DNA of 64,000 bases. It comes from Lachnospiraceae bacterium. GTDB lineage: Bacteria > Bacillota > Clostridia > Lachnospirales > Lachnospiraceae. Below, in pieces: positions 8,811-17,593 of the stretch; the stretch's first letter is position 1, and the number at the start of each line of letters is the position of its first letter. Under the pieces are notes generated by a model. The model was not told the DNA's origin, made no database searches, and saw nothing but the letters and a program-made list of their open reading frames with translations. The stretch spans positions 1-64,000 of the forward strand of contig CAJTIU010000008.1 of assembly GCA_910576335.1 (NCBI GenBank), given 5' to 3'. The translations under genes and the position numbers were made by a program.

Positions 8811-9749
8811 TTACACGAACGCTTTCACTTTCTCATAGATGCTGTCTGCATCCAGTCCATACTTCTTTACAAGTTCCTTTGCCGGTCCGGATTCACCGTA
8901 TACATCGTTGATTCCAATCTTCAGAACCTTTGCCGGAGCCTTCTGTGCCACGACATCGCACACTGCGCTGCCAAGTCCGCCGATTATGGAGTGTTCCTCC
9001 ACTGTTACGATCTTGCCGGTCTTTGCTGCTGCCTTTATGACTGCTTCTTCGTCCAATGGTTTGATGGTGTGGATATTGATTACTTCTGCGCTGATTCCGT
9101 CTGCTGCCAGCTTTTCTGCTGCGTCAAGTGCTTCGGATACCGGAAGTCCGGTGGCGATGATTGTCACGTCTGTTCCTTCTCTGAGTGTTACTGCCTTTCC
9201 GATCTCGAATTTATAATCTTCATTATCATTGATTACCGGAACTGCCAGTCTCCCGAAGCGGAGATATACCGGGCCTACGTGCTCATAGGCTGCTTTTACT
9301 GCTGCCTTTGCTTCTACATCATCCGCCGGATTGATGACTACCATTCCCGGAATGGTTCTCATGAGAGCGATGTCCTCGTTGCACTGGTGGGTTGCACCGT
9401 CTTCTCCTACAGAGATTCCGGCATGGGTTGCCCCGATTTTCACGTTCAGCTTCGGATATCCTATGGAGTTGCGGACCTGCTCGAACGCCCTTCCTGCTGC
9501 AAACATCGCGAATGAACTTGCAAAGGGAACCTTTCCGGTTGTCGCGATGCCTGCCGCCACGCTGATCATGTTGCACTCAGCGATTCCACAGTCAATATGG
9601 CGCTCTGGAAATGCCTTTTTAAATACTCCTGTTTTAGTCGCTGCTGCAAGGTCAGCATCTAATACAATTACATCCTCATGCTCTTTTCCTAATTCCGCCA
9701 AAGCATTACCGTAGCTTTCTCTTGTTGCGATTTTCTTTACTTCTGACAT
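8811..9749 (-). CDS. Transketolase, C-terminal subunit
   Basis: 312 aa, corresponding to the pyrimidine-binding and C-terminal domains of transketolase (motifs DADLAAATKTG, ATHAGISVGEDGATHQ, and a C-terminal Rossmann-like domain). Split transketolases of this kind are common in Firmicutes and archaea. Works with the preceding subunit in the non-oxidative pentose phosphate pathway using thiamine diphosphate. The start overlaps the end of the N-terminal subunit gene by 13 bp. Confidence 0.93.
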   Translation of the reverse strand: MSEVKKIATRESYGNALAELGKEHEDVIVLDADLAAATKTGVFKKAFPERHIDCGIAECNMISVAAGIATTGKVPFASSFAMFAAGRAFEQVRNSIGYPKLNVKIGATHAGISVGEDGATHQCNEDIALMRTIPGMVVINPADDVEAKAAVKAAYEHVGPVYLRFGRLAVPVINDNEDYKFEIGKAVTLREGTDVTIIATGLPVSEALDAAEKLAADGISAEVINIHTIKPLDEEAVIKAAAKTGKIVTVEEHSIIGGLGSAVCDVVAQKAPAKVLKIGINDVYGESGPAKELVKKYGLDADSIYEKVKAFV

Positions 9750-10573
9750 AATGCTTCACCTACCCTCTCTAAATCTGCCATGGCAACCGCATACTGCTCG
9801 TCATTCGGAGCTGCGCCGTGCCATGCTGCCTGGTTTTCCATAAAGGAAACGTCTTTGCCCTTGATTGTCTTTGCAATGATTGCCGTGGGCTGTCCCTTCG
9901 TCTCTCTTGCCTCTTTAAATGCAGCATCAATTGCATCAAAGTCATGTCCATCAATATTTATTACATGGAAGTTAAATGCTTCAAACTTCTTGTCAATCGG
10001 ATATGGAGAGTTAACCTCTGTAATCGGCCCGTCAATCTGAAGGTTATTATTGTCCACGATCACAACCAGGTTGTCCAGTTTTCTGTGTGCCGCAAGCATG
10101 GAAGCCTCCCATACCTGTCCCTCCTGAATCTCACCGTCGCCAAGGAGTGTGTATACTCTGTAGGAATCTCCTGATATTTTCGCGGAAATGGCCATGCCGA
10201 CTGCCGCGGAGATACCCTGTCCGAGTGAGCCGCTTGACATATCAACGCCCGGAATGTGTTTCATATCCGGATGGCCCTGAAGATAGGAACCTGTCTTACG
10301 CAGTGTAGTAAGATCCTCCACCGGGAAGAATCCCCTGTTTGCCAAAGTAGAATAATATCCCGGTGCGGTATGTCCCTTTGATAATACAAAACGATCACGG
10401 TCTTCCTTCTTCGGATCTGCCGGATCAACATTCATTTCCTCGAAAAACAGATACGTATAAATATCCGCTGCGGAGAGGGAGCCGCCCGGATGTCCACATT
10501 TTGCACTGTGAACTGCGGTAATAATTCCCTTTCTTACCTCGTTCGCAGTTTTCATAAGCTCTAATTTTTTCAT
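9737..10573 (-). CDS. Transketolase, N-terminal subunit
   Basis: 278 aa, the thiamine diphosphate-binding half of transketolase: GHPGGSLSAADI, LSKGHTAPGYY and the GDGEIQEGQVWEA metal/ThDP motif ending in NNN. GGAGG lies 8 bp before the ATG. Third gene of the lacI-tal-tkt-tkt unit. Confidence 0.94.
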   Translation of the reverse strand: MKKLELMKTANEVRKGIITAVHSAKCGHPGGSLSAADIYTYLFFEEMNVDPADPKKEDRDRFVLSKGHTAPGYYSTLANRGFFPVEDLTTLRKTGSYLQGHPDMKHIPGVDMSSGSLGQGISAAVGMAISAKISGDSYRVYTLLGDGEIQEGQVWEASMLAAHRKLDNLVVIVDNNNLQIDGPITEVNSPYPIDKKFEAFNFHVINIDGHDFDAIDAAFKEARETKGQPTAIIAKTIKGKDVSFMENQAAWHGAAPNDEQYAVAMADLERVGEALCQK

Positions 10574-10585
10574 GAAAAATGCCTC

Positions 10586-11242
10586 CTATTCCCCAAATAC
10601 AGCCTTGTAGTCTGCCTGGAACTTCGCAATTCCTGCGTCTGTCAGCGGGTGATGCGTCATCTGCTCAATTACTTTATACGGTACTGTTGCAATATCTGCT
10701 CCTGCCAGCGCGCAGTCTGTTACATGGATGGTACTTCTTACGCTTGCTGCGATAATCTGTGTATCAATATCCCCTGCAGTCCGGAAAATGTCTGCAATCT
10801 CCGCAATCAGATCCACACCCCTTACAGAGATATCATCCAGACGTCCAAGGAACGGTGATACATAAGTAGCGCCTGCCCTTGCAGCAAGAAGTGCCTGGTT
10901 TGCTGTGAAGATCAGTGTAACGTTTGTCTTGATCCCTTCCTTTGTAAGCTGCTTACATGCTTTAAGACCCTCTGCAGTCATCGGAATCTTCACGACCATA
11001 TTGGGGTGGATCTTTGCGATCTCTCTTCCCTCTGCAATCATGCCTTCCGCATCAACCGTTGTTGCCTTTACCTCGCCGCTTATGGGCCCGTCCACAATTG
11101 ATGCAATCTCTGCGATCACCTCTTCAAATACCCTTCCTTCCTTTGCAATCAGGGAAGGATTTGTTGTCACACCGCAAATAACCCCCATGTCATTTGCCTT
11201 CTTAATGTCCTCGACTTTGGCTGTGTCAATGAAAAATTTCAT
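10586..11242 (-). CDS. Transaldolase (TalC/fructose-6-phosphate aldolase family)
   Basis: 218 aa, the short single-barrel form. [28 protein letters not shown] and the Schiff-base lysine region [13 protein letters not shown] are visible. Transfers dihydroxyacetone units between sugar phosphates; whether it acts as transaldolase or F6P aldolase cannot be decided from sequence alone. AAGGAGG precedes the ATG. Twelve bp before the transketolase genes, so one operon for pentose phosphate interconversion. Confidence 0.92.
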   Translation of the reverse strand: MKFFIDTAKVEDIKKANDMGVICGVTTNPSLIAKEGRVFEEVIAEIASIVDGPISGEVKATTVDAEGMIAEGREIAKIHPNMVVKIPMTAEGLKACKQLTKEGIKTNVTLIFTANQALLAARAGATYVSPFLGRLDDISVRGVDLIAEIADIFRTAGDIDTQIIAASVRSTIHVTDCALAGADIATVPYKVIEQMTHHPLTDAGIAKFQADYKAVFGE

Positions 11243-11284
11243 TCTCTTGTTTCCTCCTTAAAAATATATTTTCCGCATAAAAAA

Positions 11285-11314
11285 ATTATAGCCCATTAAC
11301 CTTATTTTGGTCAA
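11285..11314 (-). promoter_or_regulatory. Promoter of tal-tkt operon
   Basis: Minus strand TTGACC (11309-11314), 18 bp, TATAAT (11285-11290), about 40 bp before the transaldolase start. Confidence 0.7.
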
Positions 11315-11396
11315 TAGGCACAAATTATTATTAATAATTTTATTCATTAATAATTTGAGATTATTAATGAATTATCAAAGAAACGCAAGAAATTCA

Positions 11397-11406
11397 GGAA
11401 CGTTTC
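11397..11406. promoter_or_regulatory. Possible LacI-family operator
   Basis: GGAACGTTTC, centred on AACGTT, resembles the core of LacI/CcpA-type operators. It lies between lacI and the tal promoter in a very A/T-rich region (11320-11540) that also holds several ATTAATAAT stretches. Function is inferred. Confidence 0.35.
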
Positions 11407-11543
11407 ACGCCGCCCCATTTCATGGCATATCATCTCAAAAACGCTGTAAATATCCATTTTTTTGTAATTCGCATCTCTTCTGTCACGCACCGGTAAAATA
11501 GTGCAGCATAGCAAAAATATTATTAATAATACATAAAAATATA

Positions 11544-12644
11544 TTAATTTTTAATTTTTTTATGTCTTGCATAAGAGGTTGTCCCGCGCACAATAAGCTT
11601 GGGCTCGTACTCCACATGATAAATGCTGACAGGCTCTATTTCCGAATACTTTGAAGTATTCGTCGCAATTTTCTTCATAATAATATCGCACGCATCCCTG
11701 CCTTTAAAAATGACGAAATGCTCAATAGTCGTAAGTCCCACCTTATGAAGCCGGGTAAACAGTGTATTGTCACAGCCCATCACGGACACATCCCCGGGAA
11801 CCTTAAGCTTTGCTTCATGGAGGGCATCCATAATCCCGAATGCAATCATGTCATTGAGCCCTACGATTGCCGTGACATCCTTCGTTTCCCCAAGGAGCTC
11901 CCTTGTCAGCTCATATCCAATCATGTACTCCGAATCAATGTGAGCAATGTCCTTATCAATCTCTTCCTTTGCTGCTTTGATAATTACATTTTCCCTGATG
12001 CCTGCAGCCTCATATTCTTTCAGAAATCCCTCCACCCGCTTGGAACGCTGCTTCTGCCTCGTAGTAAGCGGCGGCGCAATATACGCCACCCTTCGGTGCC
12101 CCAGTTCAAGGAGATGCCTGGCCATCAGACGGCCGAGCTTGGAATTATCAAGTTCCACCACATCCACATCAAGCTTCTCATTCTGGTTATTAATAACCAC
12201 CACCGGAATATTCCTGGACAGTTCCTTCACAAGCCCCAGAAAGCAGTGACTCGGGTTGCACATATAGATCACCCCAAGAGGCCGGATCTGCCACATCATC
12301 TTAAGGTAGCGCTCCTCCATCTTAAGATCTCTCTGCGTGTTGCAGGTAAACAGCGCATACCCCTGCTCCTTCGCCCGGGACTCAATGCCCTGGAGGAGCA
12401 TGACATAGTATGGATTCGTAAGGTTCGGGCAAAACACAACCAAAAGCTTCTCCTGTCTGCCGCTCTTTGATGACTTCCGCTTCTGTGGCACATATCCCAG
12501 CTCCTTGACCGCCGTCTCCACACGGTCAATCGTCTCTTTGGAAAAAGAAGCATTGTACTTCTTGTTCAGTATCATCGACACCGTAGCCTGGGATACCCCG
12601 GCGGCTTTGGCAATGTCAGTGGATGTAATTTTATTTCTGCTCAT
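11544..12644 (-). CDS. LacI-family transcriptional regulator
   Basis: 366 aa. N-terminal LacI headpiece (TSTDIAKAAGVSQATVSMIL) and a periplasmic-binding-protein-like effector domain (from about residue 65). Start at ATG 12644, which has GGAGGTG upstream; the longer frame merely reads through the REP. It lies directly upstream of the transaldolase/transketolase operon and probably controls it in response to a sugar or sugar phosphate. The effector is unknown. Confidence 0.9.
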   Translation of the reverse strand: MSRNKITSTDIAKAAGVSQATVSMILNKKYNASFSKETIDRVETAVKELGYVPQKRKSSKSGRQEKLLVVFCPNLTNPYYVMLLQGIESRAKEQGYALFTCNTQRDLKMEERYLKMMWQIRPLGVIYMCNPSHCFLGLVKELSRNIPVVVINNQNEKLDVDVVELDNSKLGRLMARHLLELGHRRVAYIAPPLTTRQKQRSKRVEGFLKEYEAAGIRENVIIKAAKEEIDKDIAHIDSEYMIGYELTRELLGETKDVTAIVGLNDMIAFGIMDALHEAKLKVPGDVSVMGCDNTLFTRLHKVGLTTIEHFVIFKGRDACDIIMKKIATNTSKYSEIEPVSIYHVEYEPKLIVRGTTSYARHKKIKN

Positions 12645-12658
12645 GAGGCACCTCCTGG

Positions 12659-12761
12659 TTGGGGGACGGGGCATTTTCAAAAATGCCCCGTCCCAAATTA
12701 AAAATGACCTGTCCCTTTTTGAGTTGGGGACGGGGTAATTTTAAAATTACCCCGTCCCCAA
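12659..12761. repeat. REP doublet R3
   Basis: Palindromes at 12659-12694 and 12724-12761 with the same linker (GACCTGTCCCTTTTTGAG) as R2. It fills the gap between the recR stop, which it abuts, and the lacI ribosome binding site. Confidence 0.95.
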
Positions 12762-13358
12762 CTACAATTCCGTGCGCCCGTCGAGTGCCCGAAGGAGTGT
12801 CACCTCGTCTATATATTCCAGGTCTCCCCCTACCGGCACTCCGCTGGCAATTCTGCTTACTTTGATGCCCGTTGGTTTTATCAGCTTGCTGATATACATA
12901 GCTGTGGTCTCTCCCTCCAGGCTTGAATTAGTTGCCACGATCACTTCATCCACCTCTTTTTCAAGACGGGCGATCAGTTCCTTTAGCTTTATGTCTCCCG
13001 GCCCGATTCCGAGCATGGGGGATATGGCTCCATGGAGGACATGGTACACTCCTTCGTATTTTCCGGTTTTTTCGTATGCTGCCAGATCGCGTGTATTTTC
13101 TACAACCATGATTGTCTTGTGGTCTCTGTCCGCATTTGCGCAGATCGGGCAGAGATCCTGGTCAGTGAGTGTGCAGCATTCTTTGCAGTATCTTACATTT
13201 TCCCGGGCCTCTACCATTGTCCCGGCCAGTCTTTTTACGTCCGGGGCCGGCATATGAATCAAGTGAAAAGCCAGCCTTGCCGCTGACTTCGTTCCAATTC
13301 CCGGGAGGCGGGATAATTCATCTATTAGCTTTCTGATCTGGTTGCTATAGTAGTCCAT
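12762..13358 (-). CDS. recR: Recombination mediator RecR
   Basis: 198 aa, the normal RecR length. Helix-hairpin-helix LPGIGTKSAARLAF (residues 18-31), four-Cys zinc finger near 57-72 (CKECC...CPIC) and a Toprim domain. Loads RecA with RecF/RecO at gaps. Gene order dnaX-ybaB-recR on the minus strand is the widely conserved arrangement. Confidence 0.97.
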   Translation of the reverse strand: MDYYSNQIRKLIDELSRLPGIGTKSAARLAFHLIHMPAPDVKRLAGTMVEARENVRYCKECCTLTDQDLCPICANADRDHKTIMVVENTRDLAAYEKTGKYEGVYHVLHGAISPMLGIGPGDIKLKELIARLEKEVDEVIVATNSSLEGETTAMYISKLIKPTGIKVSRIASGVPVGGDLEYIDEVTLLRALDGRTEL

Positions 13359-13374
13359 CTGAACTGCTCCTTAT

Positions 13375-13728
13375 CTAAAACAGTCCCGGAATACTGCCGC
13401 CCATTCCGCCGGTAAGCTTTGACATGGAAGAGGAGGACGCCTCATCTACCTTTTCAAATGCCTCGTTCACCGCAGCCACTATCAGGTCCTCCAGCATCTC
13501 AACGTCATCTGGATCTACGACTTCCTCATCGAGTTTGATCTTAAGTACCTTCTTTACTCCGGTCACCGTTACCTCCACGGCGCCTCCGCCCGCTGTTGCG
13601 GTAAACTCCTTTGTCTCCATCTCTTTTGCCTGTTCTTCCATCTGACGCTGCATCTTCTGCGCCTGCTTCATAAGATTTGCCATGTTCCCCGGCATACCGC
13701 CGCCGGGAAATCCGCCTCTTTTCGCCAT
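13375..13728 (-). CDS. YbaB/EbfC nucleoid-associated protein
   Basis: 117 aa. Gly/Met-rich N-terminus ([20 protein letters not shown]) and the YbaB core with [17 protein letters not shown] 13728 has AAAGGAG upstream and is preferred to the longer frame from 13785. DNA-binding dimer that sits between dnaX and recR in most bacteria. Confidence 0.95.
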   Translation of the reverse strand: MAKRGGFPGGGMPGNMANLMKQAQKMQRQMEEQAKEMETKEFTATAGGGAVEVTVTGVKKVLKIKLDEEVVDPDDVEMLEDLIVAAVNEAFEKVDEASSSSMSKLTGGMGGSIPGLF

Positions 13729-13833
13729 TTCTTTCTCCTTTCTGTCACTATCGCAATCGTTACGGTTCACATCCCGGAAATGCATCTGCGATGCTTTTCC
13801 GCCTCTTTGCGCCTGATTTTGCTCAGTCGCACG

Positions 13834-15417
13834 CTAATCGTCCTCCACAGTGAGATCCATATGAACCGCTTCTTTGATATATGCTTCAATATCTGCAAAA
13901 CTGTCCTCGAACCGACGCCCTTCCTCCACATGGCAGACGTCAATCTCAACTTTCCTGCCGGTTTTCCCGGCAATGAGTTCCTTTATCTCCTCCTTATGCG
14001 CATCGCTTCCAACAACTCCGGCACTCACCTCGTCCGGCAGCACAATCATCAGCCTGCTGCCGTCCCCGGCGCTTAAGCGCGCCTTCTTCAGATATGTCCT
14101 GAGCATGGGGGAGGCATCGTTAGCTATAATGCGGAAATCCGCCGCCACAGCCTTCACTTCCTCATTCAGCGCCTGTGGAAGCTCTGGCTTCTTTGCAGGC
14201 TTCTCTTCCGCCTCCCTGTCCCGGTACACGATTCTCTCCCCGGCTCCTCCCGCAACGGTGAGCCCCTCTTCAAGCTTCTTCTCCACCGCCCGGATCCGCT
14301 CAAGCATTGTATCCTCTGCCGGCTCCATCTCTGGCCTGCAGAGCTTGATCAGTGCAATTTCAAGAAGAACCCTCTTCTGAGATGCGTATTTCAGCTGATT
14401 TGTAAGATCTGAGAAAATGCGGATGTAGCGCATCAAGGTATCATCTTTTATAAGAAGCGCCTCCTCCTTAAGTCTCGCAAGGTTTTCCGTAGAGACATCC
14501 AACACGTCCTCCATGTTATCCGAGCATTTTACCAGCAAGAGATTCCTCAGATACCAGGTGAAATCTGACGCAAGCTGAGACAACTCCCGCCCCTCTGATA
14601 CAAGCTCATCCACCGTCTCAATCACTGCACGCGCGTCAAACTCCAGAAGCTCCCTTAAGAGCCGGCTGAATACCTCAGTGTCAACCGCACCAAGCACCTC
14701 CAGCACATGGTCGTACGTGAGCGCCTCTCCGATGTAAAATGCCGCGCACTGGTCAAGCAGGCTCAGCGCATCACGCATAGAGCCGTCCGCCACCCTCGCG
14801 ATATAGCGGACTGCCTTCTCCTCTACCTGCCATTTTTCCTTCTCAATCAGCTCCATAAGCCGCGCTGAAATCGTCTCTATGGAAATGCGCTTGAAATCAT
14901 ATCTCTGGCAGCGGCTCAGAATCGTAACCGGAATCTTGTGGGCCTCCGTTGTGGCAAGGATAAAAATCACATATTCCGGCGGTTCCTCCAACGTTTTCAG
15001 TAGTGCATTAAAGGCCCCGATTGAAAGCATATGCACCTCGTCAATAATATATACCTTGTACCTTCCCTCCGTAGGACGATAGGAAACCTCCTCTCGGATC
15101 TCCCGGATATTGTCCACGCCATTATTGGATGCCGCGTCAATCTCAATCACATTCATGGAGTTCCCTGCAGCAATCGTCCTGCACGTCTCACATTTCCCAC
15201 AGGGACTCCCCTCTTGTGGGTGCTCGCAATTAACCGCCTTCGCAAATATCTTTGCGACAGACGTCTTCCCCGTCCCCCGGGTCCCGCAGAACAAATATGC
15301 ATGTCCGACACGGTCTGACTTAATCTGATTCTTAAGCGTTGCCACAATGGCGTCCTGCCCTTTTACGTCCTCAAATTCATCTGGCCGGAACTTCCGGTAT
15401 AATGCCATATACGACAT
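13834..15417 (-). CDS. dnaX: DNA polymerase III subunits gamma/tau
   Basis: 527 aa clamp-loader ATPase. Walker A GTRGTGKT at residues 45-52, four zinc-binding cysteines C64, C73, C76 and C79, DEVHML Walker B and a C-terminal tau-type region. Loads the beta clamp at the replication fork. AGAGGTG precedes the ATG. Confidence 0.97.
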   Translation of the reverse strand: MSYMALYRKFRPDEFEDVKGQDAIVATLKNQIKSDRVGHAYLFCGTRGTGKTSVAKIFAKAVNCEHPQEGSPCGKCETCRTIAAGNSMNVIEIDAASNNGVDNIREIREEVSYRPTEGRYKVYIIDEVHMLSIGAFNALLKTLEEPPEYVIFILATTEAHKIPVTILSRCQRYDFKRISIETISARLMELIEKEKWQVEEKAVRYIARVADGSMRDALSLLDQCAAFYIGEALTYDHVLEVLGAVDTEVFSRLLRELLEFDARAVIETVDELVSEGRELSQLASDFTWYLRNLLLVKCSDNMEDVLDVSTENLARLKEEALLIKDDTLMRYIRIFSDLTNQLKYASQKRVLLEIALIKLCRPEMEPAEDTMLERIRAVEKKLEEGLTVAGGAGERIVYRDREAEEKPAKKPELPQALNEEVKAVAADFRIIANDASPMLRTYLKKARLSAGDGSRLMIVLPDEVSAGVVGSDAHKEEIKELIAGKTGRKVEIDVCHVEEGRRFEDSFADIEAYIKEAVHMDLTVEDD

Positions 15418-15456
15418 GTGCCCACACCTCTGCTTTTCATCCTTTTATTAGTCTCA

Positions 15457-16539
15457 CTATTTATCGCCAAAACTGATACCAGAAAGCTTCGCTTCCTTAA
15501 TAATATCAGACGCAGGATCCACATATTTCAGTTTCCCTGCAACCTCCGCAAGCGGAACACGGGTTACCTTGTCATTCCTAATGCCAACCATATTTCCAAA
15601 ATCACCGTCTAAAATTGCCTCAGCCGCAGCCGCACCCAGCCTGGTAGAAAGCACCCTGTCATACGGACACGGAGAGCCTCCCCTCTGAGTATGCCCGGGA
15701 ATCGCTATGCGGACCTCCTGGTCCGTTCTCTTCTGCACCTTTTCAGCCATCTCATAGGCTACAGACGGATATTTCTTCTTCTCCTGCTTCTCTTTAAGCT
15801 CCTTCTTCGAAAGCTTCGCATCCTTCTTGGAAATGGCACCTTCAGCCACCGCAATAATAGTAAATCTCTTACCTGCTTTCTTCCTCTTATTAATCGCGTC
15901 AACAATCACATCAATGTCATATGGAATCTCCGGAAGCAGAACAATATCCGCGCCGCCTGCAATCGCTGCATGAAGCGCAACCCATCCAACCTTATGTCCC
16001 ATGATCTCCACGATAAATACGCGGTTGTGGGATGTTGCTGTCGTATGAATCTTATCAATCGTATCCGTCGCAATGTCAACCGCACTCTGGAAACCAAATG
16101 TCATATCCGTTCCCCAGAGATCATTATCAATCGTCTTCGGAAGTGTAATCACATTCAGCCCCTCCTCGCGGAGCAGATTCGCCGTCTTATGAGTTCCATT
16201 TCCTCCAAGGATCACCAGACAATTCAGGTTCAGCTTGTGATATGTGTGCTTCATCGCCTCAACCTTATCAAGACCATTCTCATCCGGAACCCGCATGAGC
16301 TTAAACGGCTGCCTGGAAGTCCCCAGAATCGTACCTCCTACTGTCAGAATTCCGGAGAAATCCCTGGAAGTAAGCATCTTGAAATTCGAATAGATCAGCC
16401 CTTTATATCCCTCCTGAAATCCGTAGATCTCCACTTCATTTTCCTTACATTTCGAATAAATTCCTTTCACAACTCCACGCATAGCAGCATTCAGCGCCTG
16501 GCAGTCTCCTCCGCTGGTTAATATGCCGATTCTTAACAT
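15457..16539 (-). CDS. pfkA: 6-phosphofructokinase
   Basis: 360 aa, PFK family. SGGDCQALNAAMRG, catalytic TIDND and the C-terminal HTQRGGSP motif are present. At the nucleotide site it reads GGNGT where E. coli has GGDGS: the metal-binding Asp103 equivalent is Asn, while Gly at position 104 argues for ATP, not PPi. The loop before the catalytic Asp is PKTIDND (Lys at the 124 equivalent). Phosphoryl donor therefore probably ATP but not certain. GGAGGAAGG precedes the ATG. Confidence 0.9.
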   Translation of the reverse strand: MLRIGILTSGGDCQALNAAMRGVVKGIYSKCKENEVEIYGFQEGYKGLIYSNFKMLTSRDFSGILTVGGTILGTSRQPFKLMRVPDENGLDKVEAMKHTYHKLNLNCLVILGGNGTHKTANLLREEGLNVITLPKTIDNDLWGTDMTFGFQSAVDIATDTIDKIHTTATSHNRVFIVEIMGHKVGWVALHAAIAGGADIVLLPEIPYDIDVIVDAINKRKKAGKRFTIIAVAEGAISKKDAKLSKKELKEKQEKKKYPSVAYEMAEKVQKRTDQEVRIAIPGHTQRGGSPCPYDRVLSTRLGAAAAEAILDGDFGNMVGIRNDKVTRVPLAEVAGKLKYVDPASDIIKEAKLSGISFGDK

Positions 16540-16616
16540 AATTCCTTCCTCCTAGCATTCAGTAGAATTTTATTTGCATATATATTAGTATACCTTATTT
16601 CTCCTCATGAAACAAG

Positions 16617-16654
16617 TTGGGGACGGGGTAATTTTAAAATTACCCCGTCCCCAA
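16617..16654. repeat. REP palindrome R4 (single)
   Basis: Perfect-arm palindrome with centre TAATTTTAAAATTA, in the divergent gap between pfkA and map. Confidence 0.95.
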
Positions 16655-16735
16655 CTTGCCCAGTTGTGATATACTACTATATTAGGGGCAGCTAGTCTGC
16701 CCACAAATTACAAATTATAGAAAGAAGGTCTTCCC

Positions 16736-17545
16736 TTGGATAGATTGGATATTAAGTTATGGTCACTGGCCGCCAGAGGGCATATCGTCCCAGAGCGTTC
16801 CCTCCTTAAGACACCGAAGCAGATTGCCGCCATCAAAAAAAGCGCCGCTCTCAACACGGCTGTTCTGGATCATGTTGCGGCGCACATTCATGCCGGTATG
16901 AGCACAGAGGAAATCGACCGGCTCGTGTATGATTTTACGACAGAGCACGGAGGAATCCCGGCGCCCCTTGGTTTTGAAGGCTTCCCGAAAAGTGTCTGTA
17001 CCTCCCTAAATAACGTCATCTGCCACGGTATTCCCAGCGAATACGAGATTCTGGAGGAGGGCGATATTTTGAATGTGGATGTATCCACAATACTGAATGG
17101 ATATTATTCTGACGCGTCCCGCATGTTCACGATCGGAGAGGTGTCTCCCCGCGCCGCAAAGCTTGTGCGGGTGACACGGGAGTGTGTCGAACTGGGGCTT
17201 AAGGCCGCAAAGCCCTGGGGGCATCTGGGAGATATTGCCCATGCCATCAACACTCACGCCCGGCAGAACGGTTACTCCGTTGTTGAGGATATCGGCGGAC
17301 ACGGCATTGGGCTGGAATTCCACGAGCCGCCCTTCGTAAGCTATGTAACGCCTAGAGGAACGGAGATGGTCCTTGTTCCTGGCATGATGTTTACCATAGA
17401 GCCTATGGTAAATGAAGGCAGTCCTGATTTCTTTGTAGATGAGGATGATGACTGGACTGTGTTTACGGAAGATGACGGGCTGTCGGCCCAGGTGGAATAT
17501 ATGGTTCTGGTAACAAACACAGGAATTGAGGTTTTATCGAAGTAA
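16736..17545 (+). CDS. map: Methionine aminopeptidase, type I
   Basis: 269 aa. Removes the initiator Met from nascent proteins. Metal and substrate residues are visible in NVICHGIP (His), NVDVSTILNGYYSDASRMF (two Asp), GGHGIG (His), FTIEPM (Glu) and QVEYMVLV (Glu). The start is TTG 16736 with GAAAGAAGG upstream. This copy is not in the usual ribosomal protein cluster and so may be a second methionine aminopeptidase. Confidence 0.93.
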   Translation: MDRLDIKLWSLAARGHIVPERSLLKTPKQIAAIKKSAALNTAVLDHVAAHIHAGMSTEEIDRLVYDFTTEHGGIPAPLGFEGFPKSVCTSLNNVICHGIPSEYEILEEGDILNVDVSTILNGYYSDASRMFTIGEVSPRAAKLVRVTRECVELGLKAAKPWGHLGDIAHAINTHARQNGYSVVEDIGGHGIGLEFHEPPFVSYVTPRGTEMVLVPGMMFTIEPMVNEGSPDFFVDEDDDWTVFTEDDGLSAQVEYMVLVTNTGIEVLSK

Positions 17546-17555
17546 AGGGATGAAG

Positions 17556-17593
17556 TTGGGGACGGGGTAATTTTAAAATTACCCCGTCCCCAA
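17556..17593. repeat. REP palindrome R5 (single)
   Basis: Centre TAATTTTAAAATTA, between convergent map and glycosidase genes; it overlaps the 3' end of the glycosidase gene and gives it its stop. Confidence 0.95.
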
